This document shows, one piece after another, positions 15,539 through 24,433 of a DNA stretch of 64,000 nt. The DNA is from Amycolatopsis sp. EV170708-02-1 (lineage in GTDB: Bacteria; Actinomycetota; Actinomycetes; Mycobacteriales; Pseudonocardiaceae), in NCBI RefSeq assembly GCF_022479115.1, contig NZ_CP092497.1, positions 1,054,001 through 1,118,000 on the forward strand, given 5' to 3'. Position 1 is the first letter of the stretch, and each line of letters opens with the position of its first letter. The notes beneath the pieces are model-generated. The model worked only from the letters and a program-made list of their open reading frames with translations, did no database searches and was not told the DNA's origin. Both the position numbers and the translations under genes were made by a program.

Positions 15539-16300
15539 TCAGCCGACCTTGGTGTCCGGGATACGGGCGACGTCCTGGGCGGACGGCTGCGCGGGCACCT
15601 TCGGGCGGACTCCCGCCTCCTCGGCGGCGATCAGTTCCTTCGCCTTGGCGGCGTAGATGTCGACGTACTCCTGGCCGGACAGCTCCATGAGCGCGTACAT
15701 GATCTCGTCGGTGATGGACCGCTCGATGAAGCGGTCGCCGGCGAGGCCTTCGTAACGCGAGAAGTCGAGCGGCTTGCCGAAGCGGATCTCGAGGCGGCGC
15801 GGCCACCACATCTTCGAGCCGATCGGGTTGACCTTGTCGGTGCCGATCATGGCGACCGGGACCACGACGCCGCCGGATTCGAGCGCGATCCGCGCGACAC
15901 CGGTCTTGCCCTTGTACAGGCGGCCGTCCGGGGAGCGGGTGCCTTCGGGGTAGATGCCGAGGAGGTGTCCTTCACGGACCAGCCGGGTCGCGGTGTCGAG
16001 CGCGGCCTGCGCCGCGTTGCCGCCGGAGCGGTCGATCGGGAACTGGCCGACGCCGGTGAAGAACCATTTCTTCAGCAGGCCCTTGAAGCCCTTTTCGGTG
16101 AAGTACTCCGATTTGGCCGGGAAGGTCACCTTGCGCTTGACGCGCAGCGGCATGAAGAAGGAGTCGGCGACCGCGAGGTGGTTGCCCGCGAGGATCGCGC
16201 CACCGTCGTCGGGGATGTTCTCCGCGCCGACGACTTTGGTGGGCCACAGTGCCTTGAGCAGTGGCCCGATAAACACGTGTTTCATGAGCCAGTACAGCAC
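15539..16300 (-). CDS. plsC: 1-acylglycerol-3-phosphate O-acyltransferase family protein (PlsC)
   Basis: A 253-residue membrane-associated acyltransferase with the four family blocks. NHLAVADSF is the NHx4D catalytic motif, FFTGVGQFPIDR the substrate motif, GIYPEGTRS the PEGTR motif and VVPVAMIGT the last. It should acylate lysophosphatidate or a related glycerolipid. The start is GTG 16300 with GGAGG upstream; an ATG at 16285 is an alternative. It resembles Rv2182c. It precedes RNase AS and is divergent from the esterase at 16515. Confidence 0.9.
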   Translation of the reverse strand: MLYWLMKHVFIGPLLKALWPTKVVGAENIPDDGGAILAGNHLAVADSFFMPLRVKRKVTFPAKSEYFTEKGFKGLLKKWFFTGVGQFPIDRSGGNAAQAALDTATRLVREGHLLGIYPEGTRSPDGRLYKGKTGVARIALESGGVVVPVAMIGTDKVNPIGSKMWWPRRLEIRFGKPLDFSRYEGLAGDRFIERSITDEIMYALMELSGQEYVDIYAAKAKELIAAEEAGVRPKVPAQPSAQDVARIPDTKVG

Positions 16301-16514
16301 TGCGAAAACTCCTCCTAGCAGCTCAACCCCTGCGCCCGATGGTCAAGACTACGAATCGCGCACCCCGGACACAACGAAGTCCACCCGGTTACCCGCACCC
16401 AGCGACGGATCTCACACCCGAACCGGCCCGATTCCGGCAGTGGCCGGGGCCCCACAAGCCGCTCCGGTCGTGCGAACATAGTAGACCTACCCAGCTCTCA
16501 CGGAAGGCGATCGC

Positions 16515-17285
16515 ATGGCCGTCCTCGCCGGCGCGGAACCGTTCGCTCACACCGGTTCGACCGAAGCAGGGTTCCTGCTGTGCCACGGATTCACCGGCAC
16601 TCCCGCGAGTATGCGGCCGTGGGGCGACCATCTCGCCGAAGCCGGGTACACGGTGCGCTGCCCGCTGCTGCCCGGGCACGGGACCCGGTGGCAGGACATG
16701 AACCGGACAGGCTGGGAGGACTGGTACGGCGCGGTCCGCGAAGAGCTGCTGGCGCTCTTCTCGACCTGCGAGACGGTGTTCGTCGCGGGGATGTCGATGG
16801 GCGGGACGCTGACCCTGCGGCTGGCCGAGGAGTTCGGCGACCGGATCGCCGGCATCGTGCTGGTGAACCCGTCGGTCATGACGCTGCGCTGGGACGCCAA
16901 GCTGCTGCCCGTCCTGTCGAGGATCCTGCCCTCGGTCCCGGGCGTGGCCAACGACATCGCGAAGCCGGGCGAGACCGAGCTCGCCTACTCGCGGACGCCC
17001 GTGCGCGCCGCGGCGAGCCTGGCGAAGCTGTGGAAGCTCACCCGCGCGGATCTGCGCAAGGTGACCCAGCCGGTGCTCCTGCTCCACTCGGCCGTCGACC
17101 ATATCGTCGAGCCGGTCAACTCCCGGGTGATCCTGGACGGGATCGGCAGCGACGACGTGACCGAGGTGGTGCTGGAGAACAGCTTCCACGTCGCCACGCA
17201 AGACCACGACGCGGGCCTGATCTTCACGCGTACGGTGGACTTCGCCCGGTCCGTGCGCCGGGCGGGACAGGTGGACGCCGGATGA
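16515..17285 (+). CDS. Alpha/beta hydrolase, monoacylglycerol lipase/carboxylesterase type
   Basis: A 256-residue cytosolic hydrolase with HGFTGTP (oxyanion region, residues 24-30), nucleophile motif GMSMGG, the catalytic Asp in HSAVDHIVEP and His in NSFHVATQD. This pattern is that of the thermostable carboxylesterase/monoglyceride lipase group (Est30-like), which act on short to medium acyl esters. The start is ATG 16515. Its stop overlaps the start of the next gene (ATGA), so the two are translationally coupled. It is divergent from plsC. Confidence 0.9.
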   Translation: MAVLAGAEPFAHTGSTEAGFLLCHGFTGTPASMRPWGDHLAEAGYTVRCPLLPGHGTRWQDMNRTGWEDWYGAVREELLALFSTCETVFVAGMSMGGTLTLRLAEEFGDRIAGIVLVNPSVMTLRWDAKLLPVLSRILPSVPGVANDIAKPGETELAYSRTPVRAAASLAKLWKLTRADLRKVTQPVLLLHSAVDHIVEPVNSRVILDGIGSDDVTEVVLENSFHVATQDHDAGLIFTRTVDFARSVRRAGQVDAG

Positions 17286-17773
17286 GCAGAGGCAAGGACG
17301 GGCCGGAGGACGTCGACGCGACGTTCGCCGAGATCGTGGCCGACCTCCGTGCGGAGGGCGTCGGCCTGTTCCCGGAAGACGACCTGGAGAAAACGCCGGA
17401 GAAGCCCGCCGAGAAGGCACCCCGGCCCGAGCCGTCGGACGCCGAACCCGAACCGGGCTGGCGCGGCGGCGGCACCAGCTGGGACAAGACTCTCTTCGAG
17501 GACGACCCGGCCGGGTCGAGCGACGACGAGGGCCACTTCGTGCCGCCCGAGCCGCCTCCACTGCCGCGTCCGCGCAAGGGCGCGTTCATCGTCCTGCTTT
17601 TCTTCCTGCTCGGCCTGCTGCTGCTGATCGCGCCGACCCTGATCGGCATGGGCACCCGGCTCGGCACGCCGCTCGGGATCCTCGCCCTCGCGACCGCGAT
17701 CGCCCTGCTCCTCCTGCGGGTGCGCCAGGGGCCGCCGCCCGGCGCGGATCCGCACAACGGCGCCCAGGTCTGA
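17282..17773 (+). CDS. Acidic, proline-rich protein with a C-terminal membrane anchor
   Basis: A 163-residue protein whose start (ATG 17282) overlaps the stop of the hydrolase by 4 bp. The first 100 residues are acidic and Pro/Glu-rich (cytosolic). Two hydrophobic helices follow (AFIVLLFFLLGLLLLIAPTL and LGILALATAIALLLL). No domain is recognised. The tight coupling to the esterase suggests a shared transcript but not a function. Confidence 0.8.
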   Translation: MSRGKDGPEDVDATFAEIVADLRAEGVGLFPEDDLEKTPEKPAEKAPRPEPSDAEPEPGWRGGGTSWDKTLFEDDPAGSSDDEGHFVPPEPPPLPRPRKGAFIVLLFFLLGLLLLIAPTLIGMGTRLGTPLGILALATAIALLLLRVRQGPPPGADPHNGAQV

Positions 17774-17793
17774 ACTACCGGACAATTCGGAAG

Positions 17794-18936
17794 ATGAAGA
17801 TCGACTTCACTCCCTCGCGCCGGTCGACGGTCGGCGCGGAATGGGAACTCGCCCTCGTCGACCGGCGGACCGGTGAGCTCTCGTCGGTCGCGGAGCAGGT
17901 GCTCGACGCCGTCCGTCCCGACGGCGAGGAAGAGCATCCGAAGATCAAACAGGAACTGCTGCTCAACACCATCGAGGTGATCAGCGGGATCTGCGACACG
18001 ATCGCCGAGGTCAAGGCCGATCTGAACACCTCTCTCGACGTGGTGCATTCGGTGCTGGACCCGCTGGGCGTCGAGCTGTTCTCCGCCGGTTCGCATCCGT
18101 TCTCGACCTGGTACCAGCAGAAGGTCACGGACAAGGAGCGCTACGCCAAGCTCATCGACCGGACCCAGTGGTGGGGGCGGCAGATGCTGATCTACGGCGT
18201 CCACGTGCACGTCGGCGTCGACCACCGGGACAAGGCCCTGCCGATCCTGGACGCGCTGCTCAAGTACGCGCCGCACCTGCAAGCGCTTTCGGCGTCTTCG
18301 CCGTACTGGGGCGCGGAGGACACCGGGTACGCGTCGAACCGCGCGCTGATGTTCCAGCAGCTGCCGACCGCCGGGCTGCCGTTCCAGTTCCGGAAGTGGA
18401 CCGAGCTGGAGAGCTACGTCGACGACATGTTCACCACGGGCGTGATCGACCACTTCTCCGAGATCCGCTGGGACATCCGGCCCGCGCCGCATTTCGGGAC
18501 GATCGAGATGCGGGTGTGCGACGGGCTGCCGACGCTGGAGGAGGTCGGCGCGATCTCGGCGCTGACCCAATGCCTGGTCGACGACTTCAGCGCGCGCCTC
18601 GACGACGGCGAGATCCTGCCGACGCTGCCGCCGTGGCACGTCCAGGAGAACAAGTGGCGCGCGGCGCGCTACGGCGTCGACGCGATCGTCATCCTCGACG
18701 CGGCGGGCAACGAGCGGCTCGTCACCGACGACACCTACGACCTGCTGGACCGGCTCGAACCGGTGGCCCGGCGCCTGGACTGCGCCGACGAACTGCGTTC
18801 GGTGGAGACCATCCTCGAGTACGGGCCCAGCTACCTGCGGCAGCGCGCGGTGGCGAAGCAGTACAACGGCAGCCTTCGCGCCGTCGTCGCTTCGCTCATC
18901 GCGGAGATGCGGGACGGGAAGATCGCGCGCCCCTGA
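17794..18936 (+). CDS. ybdK: Carboxylate-amine ligase, YbdK/glutamate-cysteine ligase 2 family
   Basis: A 380-residue ATP-dependent ligase of the GCS2 family. Signatures are TVGAEWELALVDRRTGEL near the start, ELLLNTIEVISGI, YGVHVHVGVDHRDKALP (metal site) and EIRWDIRPAPHFGTIEMRVCD. E. coli YbdK has weak glutamate-cysteine ligase activity. In actinobacteria the true substrates are unknown, since mycothiol rather than glutathione is the main thiol. It follows the membrane protein by 20 bp and ends at a palindromic terminator. Confidence 0.9.
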   Translation: MKIDFTPSRRSTVGAEWELALVDRRTGELSSVAEQVLDAVRPDGEEEHPKIKQELLLNTIEVISGICDTIAEVKADLNTSLDVVHSVLDPLGVELFSAGSHPFSTWYQQKVTDKERYAKLIDRTQWWGRQMLIYGVHVHVGVDHRDKALPILDALLKYAPHLQALSASSPYWGAEDTGYASNRALMFQQLPTAGLPFQFRKWTELESYVDDMFTTGVIDHFSEIRWDIRPAPHFGTIEMRVCDGLPTLEEVGAISALTQCLVDDFSARLDDGEILPTLPPWHVQENKWRAARYGVDAIVILDAAGNERLVTDDTYDLLDRLEPVARRLDCADELRSVETILEYGPSYLRQRAVAKQYNGSLRAVVASLIAEMRDGKIARP

Positions 18937-18942
18937 CCCTCG

Positions 18943-19006
18943 CGCGTTTAGTCCTCTGAATGCGGTCCTTGCGCGTGCAACTACCGCATTCAGAGGACTA
19001 AACGCG
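18943..19006. terminator. Palindrome family C, two-armed copy
   Basis: 24-base arms, CGCGTTTAGTCCTCTGAATG plus CGGT, enclose a 16-base loop between the convergent ybdK and Nudix genes. The right arm, read on the minus strand, contains the TAG stop codon of the Nudix-NYN gene. One arm of the same sequence, also supplying a TAG stop, is found at 46356-46379. Confidence 0.75.
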
Positions 19007-19870
19007 GGAGTCGAGGTGCCCCAGGAGAGTGCCGGGGCCGAAGGTGGACGCGCCCAGGGCCTCGACGCGGGACCGCAGCTCCCGGTCGGCGGTCACCACG
19101 ACGACGTGGTCGTCCGGGCCCGCGGCACGGGCTTCCCGCGCGACGGCCACGATCTTGTCGTCGCCTTCGCCGTCGGCCTCGACGACCTCGACCCCGGGCA
19201 CCGGCGCGACTCCCCGCGCCTTGCCCTCGACGACCAGGACGACCTTCGGCCACCAGGACCATCCGCCGCCACCGGGCAGCGCCGGATCGGCGAGCCCGGT
19301 CCCGGACAGGGTCGCGAGCTTGTCCCGCAACCGTTCCGCGGCGCCGCGCCGGTCCCGCCACCAGCCGTCCGGCCGCGATCCGACGACGTTCGCGCCGTCG
19401 ACCACCAGTACCAGCCCGCGATCCACGTGTTCCCTCAATCCCGGCCACGCCGCCGCGAAGTCGCGATGCAACCGGAAGTCCGCGACCTCGCCCGCGCGTA
19501 CCCATCGCAGTTCCGCGCTCTCCGCGCTCTTCACCCTGGCCGAAAGCGGGCCGATCGGCACGGCCAGGACCGTGGTGTAGCGCCAGTTCCCGTGGTCGAC
19601 GTGCGACGCGGCCAGCGGACGGACCCGCGCGGGCGGGATGTCGGCCTCCTCGTGCGCCTCACGGGTGGCCGCGTCACGCGGACTCTCCCCCGCCTCGACG
19701 GCGCCCCCGGGCAGCGCCCAGGTGCGTCCATGGTGGACCCACCAGGCCCGCCGCTGCAGCAGGACACCGCGCGCGGGATCGGACAGCAGCAACCCGGCCG
19801 CGCCGTGCAAACCCCAGTGAAGATGCCCGAAGTCGCACTTCACGAAGCCGTTGCCGTCCTGCCGGGTCAC
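18998..19870 (-). CDS. Nudix hydrolase fused to a NYN/PIN-like nuclease domain
   Basis: A 290-residue fusion protein. Residues 1-135 form a Nudix domain with the box GGAVEAGESPRDAATREAHEEADI (G-x5-E-x7-REUxEE pattern). From about residue 150, LVLVVDGANVVGSRPDGWWRDR, then KVVLVVEG, DDKIVAVAREARAAG and HVVVVTADRELRSRVEALG match a NYN (YacP-like) domain with its Asp residues. Nudix enzymes cleave nucleoside diphosphate linkages; NYN domains are metal-dependent RNases. The combination suggests work on RNA ends or modified nucleotides, which is inference. The start is GTG 19870. The TAG stop lies inside palindrome family C. Confidence 0.88.
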   Translation of the reverse strand: MTRQDGNGFVKCDFGHLHWGLHGAAGLLLSDPARGVLLQRRAWWVHHGRTWALPGGAVEAGESPRDAATREAHEEADIPPARVRPLAASHVDHGNWRYTTVLAVPIGPLSARVKSAESAELRWVRAGEVADFRLHRDFAAAWPGLREHVDRGLVLVVDGANVVGSRPDGWWRDRRGAAERLRDKLATLSGTGLADPALPGGGGWSWWPKVVLVVEGKARGVAPVPGVEVVEADGEGDDKIVAVAREARAAGPDDHVVVVTADRELRSRVEALGASTFGPGTLLGHLDSRV

Positions 19871-19874
19871 GGCT

Positions 19875-20849
19875 TCAGCGTGTCACACCGATCTCGGCAC
19901 CGGGAGCCTTCGCCGCGTCGACGGCGAGCGCGGCGGCGCCCACGATCGCGGAATCGTCGCCGTGGTGCGCGGCCCTGATCCGCGCCAGCGGACGGTGCCC
20001 GGCACCGGTGATCTTGTCCGCGTAGTGCTCGCGGGCCTCGTCGAGGAACAGCGGAGCCGATTCCGACACACCACCGCCGATCACGATCAGCTCGGGATCG
20101 AAGACGTCGGCGACCAGCGCGAGCCCCTCGGCCAGCCACTTCGCCAGCTCGGTCATCGCGCGCTGGGCGATCGGGTCGCCGTCGCGGGCGGCCCCGGCGA
20201 CGCGACGGCCGGTGACCGAGCCGGGGTCTCCCCTGGTCTCGCGCGCCAGCACGGTCGAGCGGCCGGGATGGCGCGCGAGCAGTTCCACCGCCGTCGCGGC
20301 CAGCGCCGTCCCGCTGCAGTACCGCTCCCAGCAGCCGTACTTCCCGCACGGGCAGGGCCTGCCGCCGGGGACGACGGTGAGGTGCCCGAGTTCCGGCGCG
20401 ACACCGTACGCGCCCCGGTAGATCTTGCCGTCGAGCAGCAGTCCCGCGCCGATCCCGGTGCCGAGGGCGATCAGCGCGGCGACATGAGCGCCGCGGGCGG
20501 CCCCGAAGCGGTATTCGCCGACCGCGGCGGCGTTCACGTCGTGCTCCAGGGTCACCGGCAGGCCGACCCGCTTTTCGATGCGCTCGGCGACCGGCGCGGC
20601 ACGCCAGGACAGATGCGGCGCGAACATCACCGTCCGCCGGTCCTTCGCGACGAATCCGGCGACCGCGAGCCCGACGCCGGACACATCGTGCCGGTTGCGG
20701 AGGTCTTCGACGACCCCGGCGATGGCGTCTTCGAGCGCGTCCTCCCCGCTGGGCGTCCCGACCCTGGCGGTGTCCATCAGCGAGCCGTGCTCGTCCACCA
20801 CGCCGGCGCGCACGCTCGTGCCCCCGACGTCCACCCCTACCGTCAGCAA
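19875..20849 (-). CDS. glk: ROK-family glucokinase
   Basis: A 324-residue sugar kinase: GVDVGGTSVRAGVVD (ATP phosphate binding), the catalytic EHDVNAAAVGEYRFGAARG, ALGTGIGAG, and the ROK zinc motif CPCGKYGCWE with preceding ELGHLTV. No N-terminal helix-turn-helix is present, so this is a kinase and not a repressor. It phosphorylates glucose with ATP or possibly polyphosphate. The TTG at 20849 is taken as start, with GGGAG 7 bases upstream. It directly follows the Rv2183c-like gene by one base, and so belongs to the leftward operon that begins with the ArsA-like ATPase. Confidence 0.9.
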   Translation of the reverse strand: MLTVGVDVGGTSVRAGVVDEHGSLMDTARVGTPSGEDALEDAIAGVVEDLRNRHDVSGVGLAVAGFVAKDRRTVMFAPHLSWRAAPVAERIEKRVGLPVTLEHDVNAAAVGEYRFGAARGAHVAALIALGTGIGAGLLLDGKIYRGAYGVAPELGHLTVVPGGRPCPCGKYGCWERYCSGTALAATAVELLARHPGRSTVLARETRGDPGSVTGRRVAGAARDGDPIAQRAMTELAKWLAEGLALVADVFDPELIVIGGGVSESAPLFLDEAREHYADKITGAGHRPLARIRAAHHGDDSAIVGAAALAVDAAKAPGAEIGVTR

Positions 20850-20850
20850 C

Positions 20851-21270
20851 TCAGTTCTCCCGGTCCGGCTGCCAAGCGTCGCGCCTGGTCACCGTGATGT
20901 GCTGGACCCGCGAAGCTCCCATCGGCACATCTTCGGCCGCGGGCTCCTTCCGCGCAGGCTGGAACCCCGGCATGTGCACGCCCGCCTCGGGCTCCCACCG
21001 ATCGGCGAGCACCGCCCGCAGTAAAGCGACGAGCTGCGCGGCCTGCTCCATCAGGCGGGCCACGAACTCGGGCCGTTCCCCTCGGAAGATCCCGACGATC
21101 GCGCAGAGCGGGCACCACCCGTCGGCGTCGTGGTCGGTGCAGCCGTGCCCGGCGGAGATCAGGCCCTCCAGCCACGGTGCGGCGTGCTCGACGACCAATT
21201 CGACCAGGAGGCGGATCTCTTCGGCCAGTTCGAGCGGCTTCGATCCGGTGTACTCGTTGTTCTCGCTCAC
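20851..21270 (-). CDS. Conserved hypothetical protein, Rv2183c-like
   Basis: A 139-residue protein starting at GTG 21270, which overlaps the ArsA stop by 4 bp (GTGA). The sequence is helical (LAEEIRLLVELVVEHAAPWLEGL), with a short Cys/His cluster HGCTDHDADGWCPLCAIVGIFRGERPE that could bind a metal (C-x7-9-C-x2-C). It ends in a variable tail. Position between an ArsA-like ATPase and further genes matches Rv2183c in M. tuberculosis, and the resemblance rests mainly on that. The function is unknown. Confidence 0.75.
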   Translation of the reverse strand: MSENNEYTGSKPLELAEEIRLLVELVVEHAAPWLEGLISAGHGCTDHDADGWCPLCAIVGIFRGERPEFVARLMEQAAQLVALLRAVLADRWEPEAGVHMPGFQPARKEPAAEDVPMGASRVQHITVTRRDAWQPDREN

Positions 21271-22448
21271 CCGGGTCCCCGGTTCCCGGCCAGGCTCACG
21301 ACCAGGCCGTGCGCGTCGGATTCCGCACCGGTGATCCGGCACGGGCGCAGCATCTCCGGCAGCGCGATCAGCCGCCGGAAACCGTCCACGGTGACGGCGA
21401 GATCATCGTCCACTCTGGCCAGGTCCACTTCGGAATCGCGGTGCAACGGCACCGCGACACGCAGCTCGTAGCCGTCGTCCGATTCGGCGACCTGCAGCAG
21501 CGGGGTGACACCTTTTTCGTTCCCTGCCAAGGGATCCAGCCCTTGATAGAGCTCGTACGCGATTTCCTGCAGCGCTTCGAGCCCCACCGGCTCGACGGCG
21601 CGGTGCTCGACGGGCTTCACCTGTCCGGGCCCGAAGCCCGCGTCGGCGAGTTCGGCGAGGACCGCGTTCTGCTGGGTGCGCCGGGTCCGCATCCACGTGG
21701 CCGCGGCGCCGCGCCAGAACCCGGGCGCGGGCATCAACCGGTTGACGATCAGGCCGTCGACCAGGATTCCGCGCAGGGCAAGGGAACTGAGCGTGCGGCG
21801 AGCTTCGGCGACGACGACGCGCTCCGGCGTCAGCACGAGCCGCACGGTGGTGGTGGCCGGGTCGGTCAGCAGCGTGCGCAGCGACTCCAGATGCGCGCCG
21901 AGCCGCCGCACCGCGGCCGCCGTCCGCCGCGCGCCGGGTTTGAACATCCTCGACAGATAGCCGGAGACGGCTTCGGGCAAAGCCAGCAGGCGCAGGGTTT
22001 CCGCGGTCGGACCGCAGTCGACGACGACCGTCTCCCAAGGACCGTGCTCGGCGAGCCGCTGGACCTCGGTGAGGGCGAGGAGTTCGTCGACGCCGGGCAC
22101 CACGGTGAGTTCTTCGGCGTCGAGCGAGCCGAGGCCCACGCCCGCGAGCGCGGCCTGCAGTTCCCCCCGGAGCTCGCGCCAGGTGCTGTCGACGAGGCCG
22201 CGGGTGTCGATCTGGGCGGCGTGGAGCAGTCCCGACGTACTCCCTACCGCGGAGGGACCATCGGACACAGCGTCCACTTCGGACGGTTCGCCGCCGAGCG
22301 GGCGGCCGAAGGCGTCACCGAGGGAATGCGCCGGGTCGGTCGAGACCACGAGCGTCTTCCTGCCCCGCCCGGCCAGTGCCGCCGCCGTCGCCGCGGCCAG
22401 CGTGGTCTTGCCGACACCCCCCTTGCCGGTGAACAGCAGGATCCGCAT
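21267..22448 (-). CDS. ArsA/Get3-like P-loop ATPase (Rv2184c-like)
   Basis: A 393-residue ATPase with the deviant Walker A FTGKGGVGKTT at residues 6-16 and switch region VVSTDPAHSLGDAFGR. VVVDCGPTAETLRLLALPE is the Walker B region, and VLTPERVVVAEARRTLSSL follows. The C-terminal domain (PLFHRDSEVDLARVDDDLAV-like beta region) resembles the small heat-shock-like module found in this actinobacterial group. ArsA homologues drive arsenite export or deliver tail-anchored proteins; no arsenic genes are near, so the client is unknown. Downstream overlaps suggest one transcript with the next two genes. Confidence 0.88.
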   Translation of the reverse strand: MRILLFTGKGGVGKTTLAAATAAALAGRGRKTLVVSTDPAHSLGDAFGRPLGGEPSEVDAVSDGPSAVGSTSGLLHAAQIDTRGLVDSTWRELRGELQAALAGVGLGSLDAEELTVVPGVDELLALTEVQRLAEHGPWETVVVDCGPTAETLRLLALPEAVSGYLSRMFKPGARRTAAAVRRLGAHLESLRTLLTDPATTTVRLVLTPERVVVAEARRTLSSLALRGILVDGLIVNRLMPAPGFWRGAAATWMRTRRTQQNAVLAELADAGFGPGQVKPVEHRAVEPVGLEALQEIAYELYQGLDPLAGNEKGVTPLLQVAESDDGYELRVAVPLHRDSEVDLARVDDDLAVTVDGFRRLIALPEMLRPCRITGAESDAHGLVVSLAGNRGPG

Positions 22449-22462
22449 GCCTACCCTTCGAC

Positions 22463-22903
22463 TCAGGATGCTTCAGCGCGCTTCTTGAGCTCCTTGAGCG
22501 CGGTGTCCATGACCATCTTCTCGGCCTTGCGGCGCAGCAGCCCGATCATCGGCAGCGCCAGCTCGACGGACAGCGTATACGTCACCTTGGTGCGTCCGGC
22601 GCCCAGCGCTTCGAGCGCGTAGCGGCCGTTCTGCGCCTTCTGCATCTGCCCCTTGACCAGGTGCCAGCTGACTCCGTGGCCGTCGGCGTCCCAGTCGTAC
22701 TCGAGGGTGTAGACGTCCTTGATGGGCCCGGCGTCGAGGGTGAGTTTCACCTGCTTGGCGCGGCCGTCGGCGTCCTCGCCGAGCACCTCGGTCTCCCGGA
22801 CGGCCTTGGCCCATTCCGGGTACGCGGGAAAGTCGGCGATGACGGCCATGACCCGCTCGGGCTCGGCGTCGACCTCGATGGATTGCGTGGACTGCTCGGC
22901 CAT
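22463..22903 (-). CDS. SRPBCC-family protein (Rv2185c-like)
   Basis: A 146-residue START/Bet v 1-like fold protein: IEVDAEPERVMAVIADFPAYPEWAKAV, then LEYDWDADGHGVSWHLVKGQ, and a C-terminal helix MIGLLRRKAEKMVMDTALKELKKRAE. It binds a hydrophobic ligand in its pocket, unidentified. The ATG at 22903 is chosen because the domain starts there. Just upstream of the ArsA-like ATPase in the same direction (14 bp), as Rv2185c is beside Rv2184c. Confidence 0.85.
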   Translation of the reverse strand: MAEQSTQSIEVDAEPERVMAVIADFPAYPEWAKAVRETEVLGEDADGRAKQVKLTLDAGPIKDVYTLEYDWDADGHGVSWHLVKGQMQKAQNGRYALEALGAGRTKVTYTLSVELALPMIGLLRRKAEKMVMDTALKELKKRAEAS

Positions 22904-23100
22904 GGAGTGAAGCCTAGAGCGTGTCGTGCGGTTCCCGGGCGGGCGGGTGACCACACGCGCGCGTTTCTTTGCGCCGAAGGCCCGGATTCGAGGAGGCGGG
23001 CCGCCGATCGACGTAAAGCGACATCGCGGCTGAGCCTCGGCCCGGCTGCTCGAATCCGGCAGCGCGCGCCCGAGGATCAGCACCTAGCCGGAGCCGAGCG

Positions 23101-23889
23101 TCACCAGCGCAGCACGTACGGCTGCGCGGTCTCTTTGAAGTGACCGACGTTACGGCATTCGGTCCTGCCGAGCCTCGTCCTCGGGGTCAGCGGCTGGTGG
23201 ACGTGCCCGAAGACCGACCAGCGCGGCCGCTGTTCGCGGATGAGGTCCACCAGCGCCGCCGAGCCGATCTCGGAGCGCCGCGCGATCACGTCGTAGGTCA
23301 GCTCCGGGACGGCGGGCGGGATGTGGGTGCACAGGACGTCGACGTTCTCCAGCCCGGCGACCGCGACGTCGTACTCCTCGCGGGTGCGCAGGTACGGCCG
23401 CCAGAAACCGTTGCGGCGCGGGACCACGTTCGGCGGGAGGAGCGCGCCGCCGATGAAGCCGAACCGCAGGCCGCCGAACTCGGCGACCTCGCCGTCGAGG
23501 ACGGTGATGCCGTCGCCGGCGAACTCGGGCCACAGCGAGGGGTCGTCGACGTTGCCGGGGGTCGCGAACGTCGGCGCGGTCAACGCGCCGAACAGGACGC
23601 CGTACTGGTCGTGGATCGCCTCGCCGACGGCGGCGGCGGGATCGGCCAATGTGGCCCACAACGATCGCGAGAAGGCAACGGTCTCATCACGAGTGCCCTC
23701 ACGCCGCAGGCGCGCGAACTCGCCGACCTTCTCGGCGCCGAACAGCGCGCCCATGATGCCCTTGTCGTGCTCGCGGTAGTCGACGAAGTCCAGCAGGTCG
23801 CCCAGGACGATCAACGCGTCGGCGCCGTCACCCGCGCGTTTGAGCGCGTCGGCGTTGCCGTGCACGTCCGACACCACGTGAACCCGCAT
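23101..23889 (-). CDS. Metallophosphoesterase
   Basis: A 262-residue calcineurin-like phosphoesterase. Metal ligands are visible in order: VVSDVHGN (D-x-H), LIVLGDLLDF (GD), TPGNVDDPS (GN-D), CTHIPP and the terminal FGHVHQP (GHxH). These form the usual dinuclear site. The substrate (phosphodiester, nucleotide or protein phosphate) is unknown. ATG 23889 lies 8 bp after the stop of the SRPBCC gene upstream, so the two are cotranscribed. Confidence 0.9.
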   Translation of the reverse strand: MRVHVVSDVHGNADALKRAGDGADALIVLGDLLDFVDYREHDKGIMGALFGAEKVGEFARLRREGTRDETVAFSRSLWATLADPAAAVGEAIHDQYGVLFGALTAPTFATPGNVDDPSLWPEFAGDGITVLDGEVAEFGGLRFGFIGGALLPPNVVPRRNGFWRPYLRTREEYDVAVAGLENVDVLCTHIPPAVPELTYDVIARRSEIGSAALVDLIREQRPRWSVFGHVHQPLTPRTRLGRTECRNVGHFKETAQPYVLRW

Positions 23890-23897
23890 GCTCTCCC

Positions 23898-24308
23898 CTA
23901 CTCGGCCCGGGGACCGACCCCGGGCTCGCGCCCGTCCTCCAGGACCTCCTTGAGCCCGAGCGCGATCGCCTTGGCGGCGCGGGCGCGGCGGTCGAACTCG
24001 CGGCGCAGTTCCCGCGGTGCCAGGCCGATCGGCTCCCCGTCGGGGCCGGCGGGGGTGGCGCGCAGGAAGTAGTGCAGCAAGGTGCCGTCGAGCACCGGCT
24101 CGAGCCAGACCTCCATGGTACCGATCAAGGCACCCCGCACGGTCCAGCGCAATCCTTGGTCCCCGCGGTCGGTGTAGACCTCCAGGACGAGGTCCGGCCA
24201 ATAACGTGACCAAGATCGCGGATCCGCGAAAGCGGCGGCCACGGTGGAGGGCGGGACCACGAGGAAGGTCTCGTCGACGATGTCGAGAGCTGGCGGCGCC
24301 TGGTTCAC
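23898..24308 (-). CDS. SRPBCC/polyketide cyclase-like protein
   Basis: A 136-residue protein with a START-like pattern: VDETFLVVPPSTVAAAFADPRSWSRYWPDLVLEVYTDRG, then GTMEVWLEPVLDGTLLHYFLRA and a basic C-terminal helix. It may correspond to Rv2186c, which neighbours FadD15 in M. tuberculosis; that is judged from position. GTG 24308 is the start. It is divergent from the fadD15-like gene. Confidence 0.8.
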   Translation of the reverse strand: MNQAPPALDIVDETFLVVPPSTVAAAFADPRSWSRYWPDLVLEVYTDRGDQGLRWTVRGALIGTMEVWLEPVLDGTLLHYFLRATPAGPDGEPIGLAPRELRREFDRRARAAKAIALGLKEVLEDGREPGVGPRAE

Positions 24309-24433
24309 AACGGCAGAATGTCATGCCCTGGGTATGGCCGATTCGTCAGCATGGTCTTAAGGTGCACGGCACGCTAAGTTGACTGGCGGGTAACACCGGT
24401 CACACCACTTGCACGCGAACACGGAGGTTCCTC

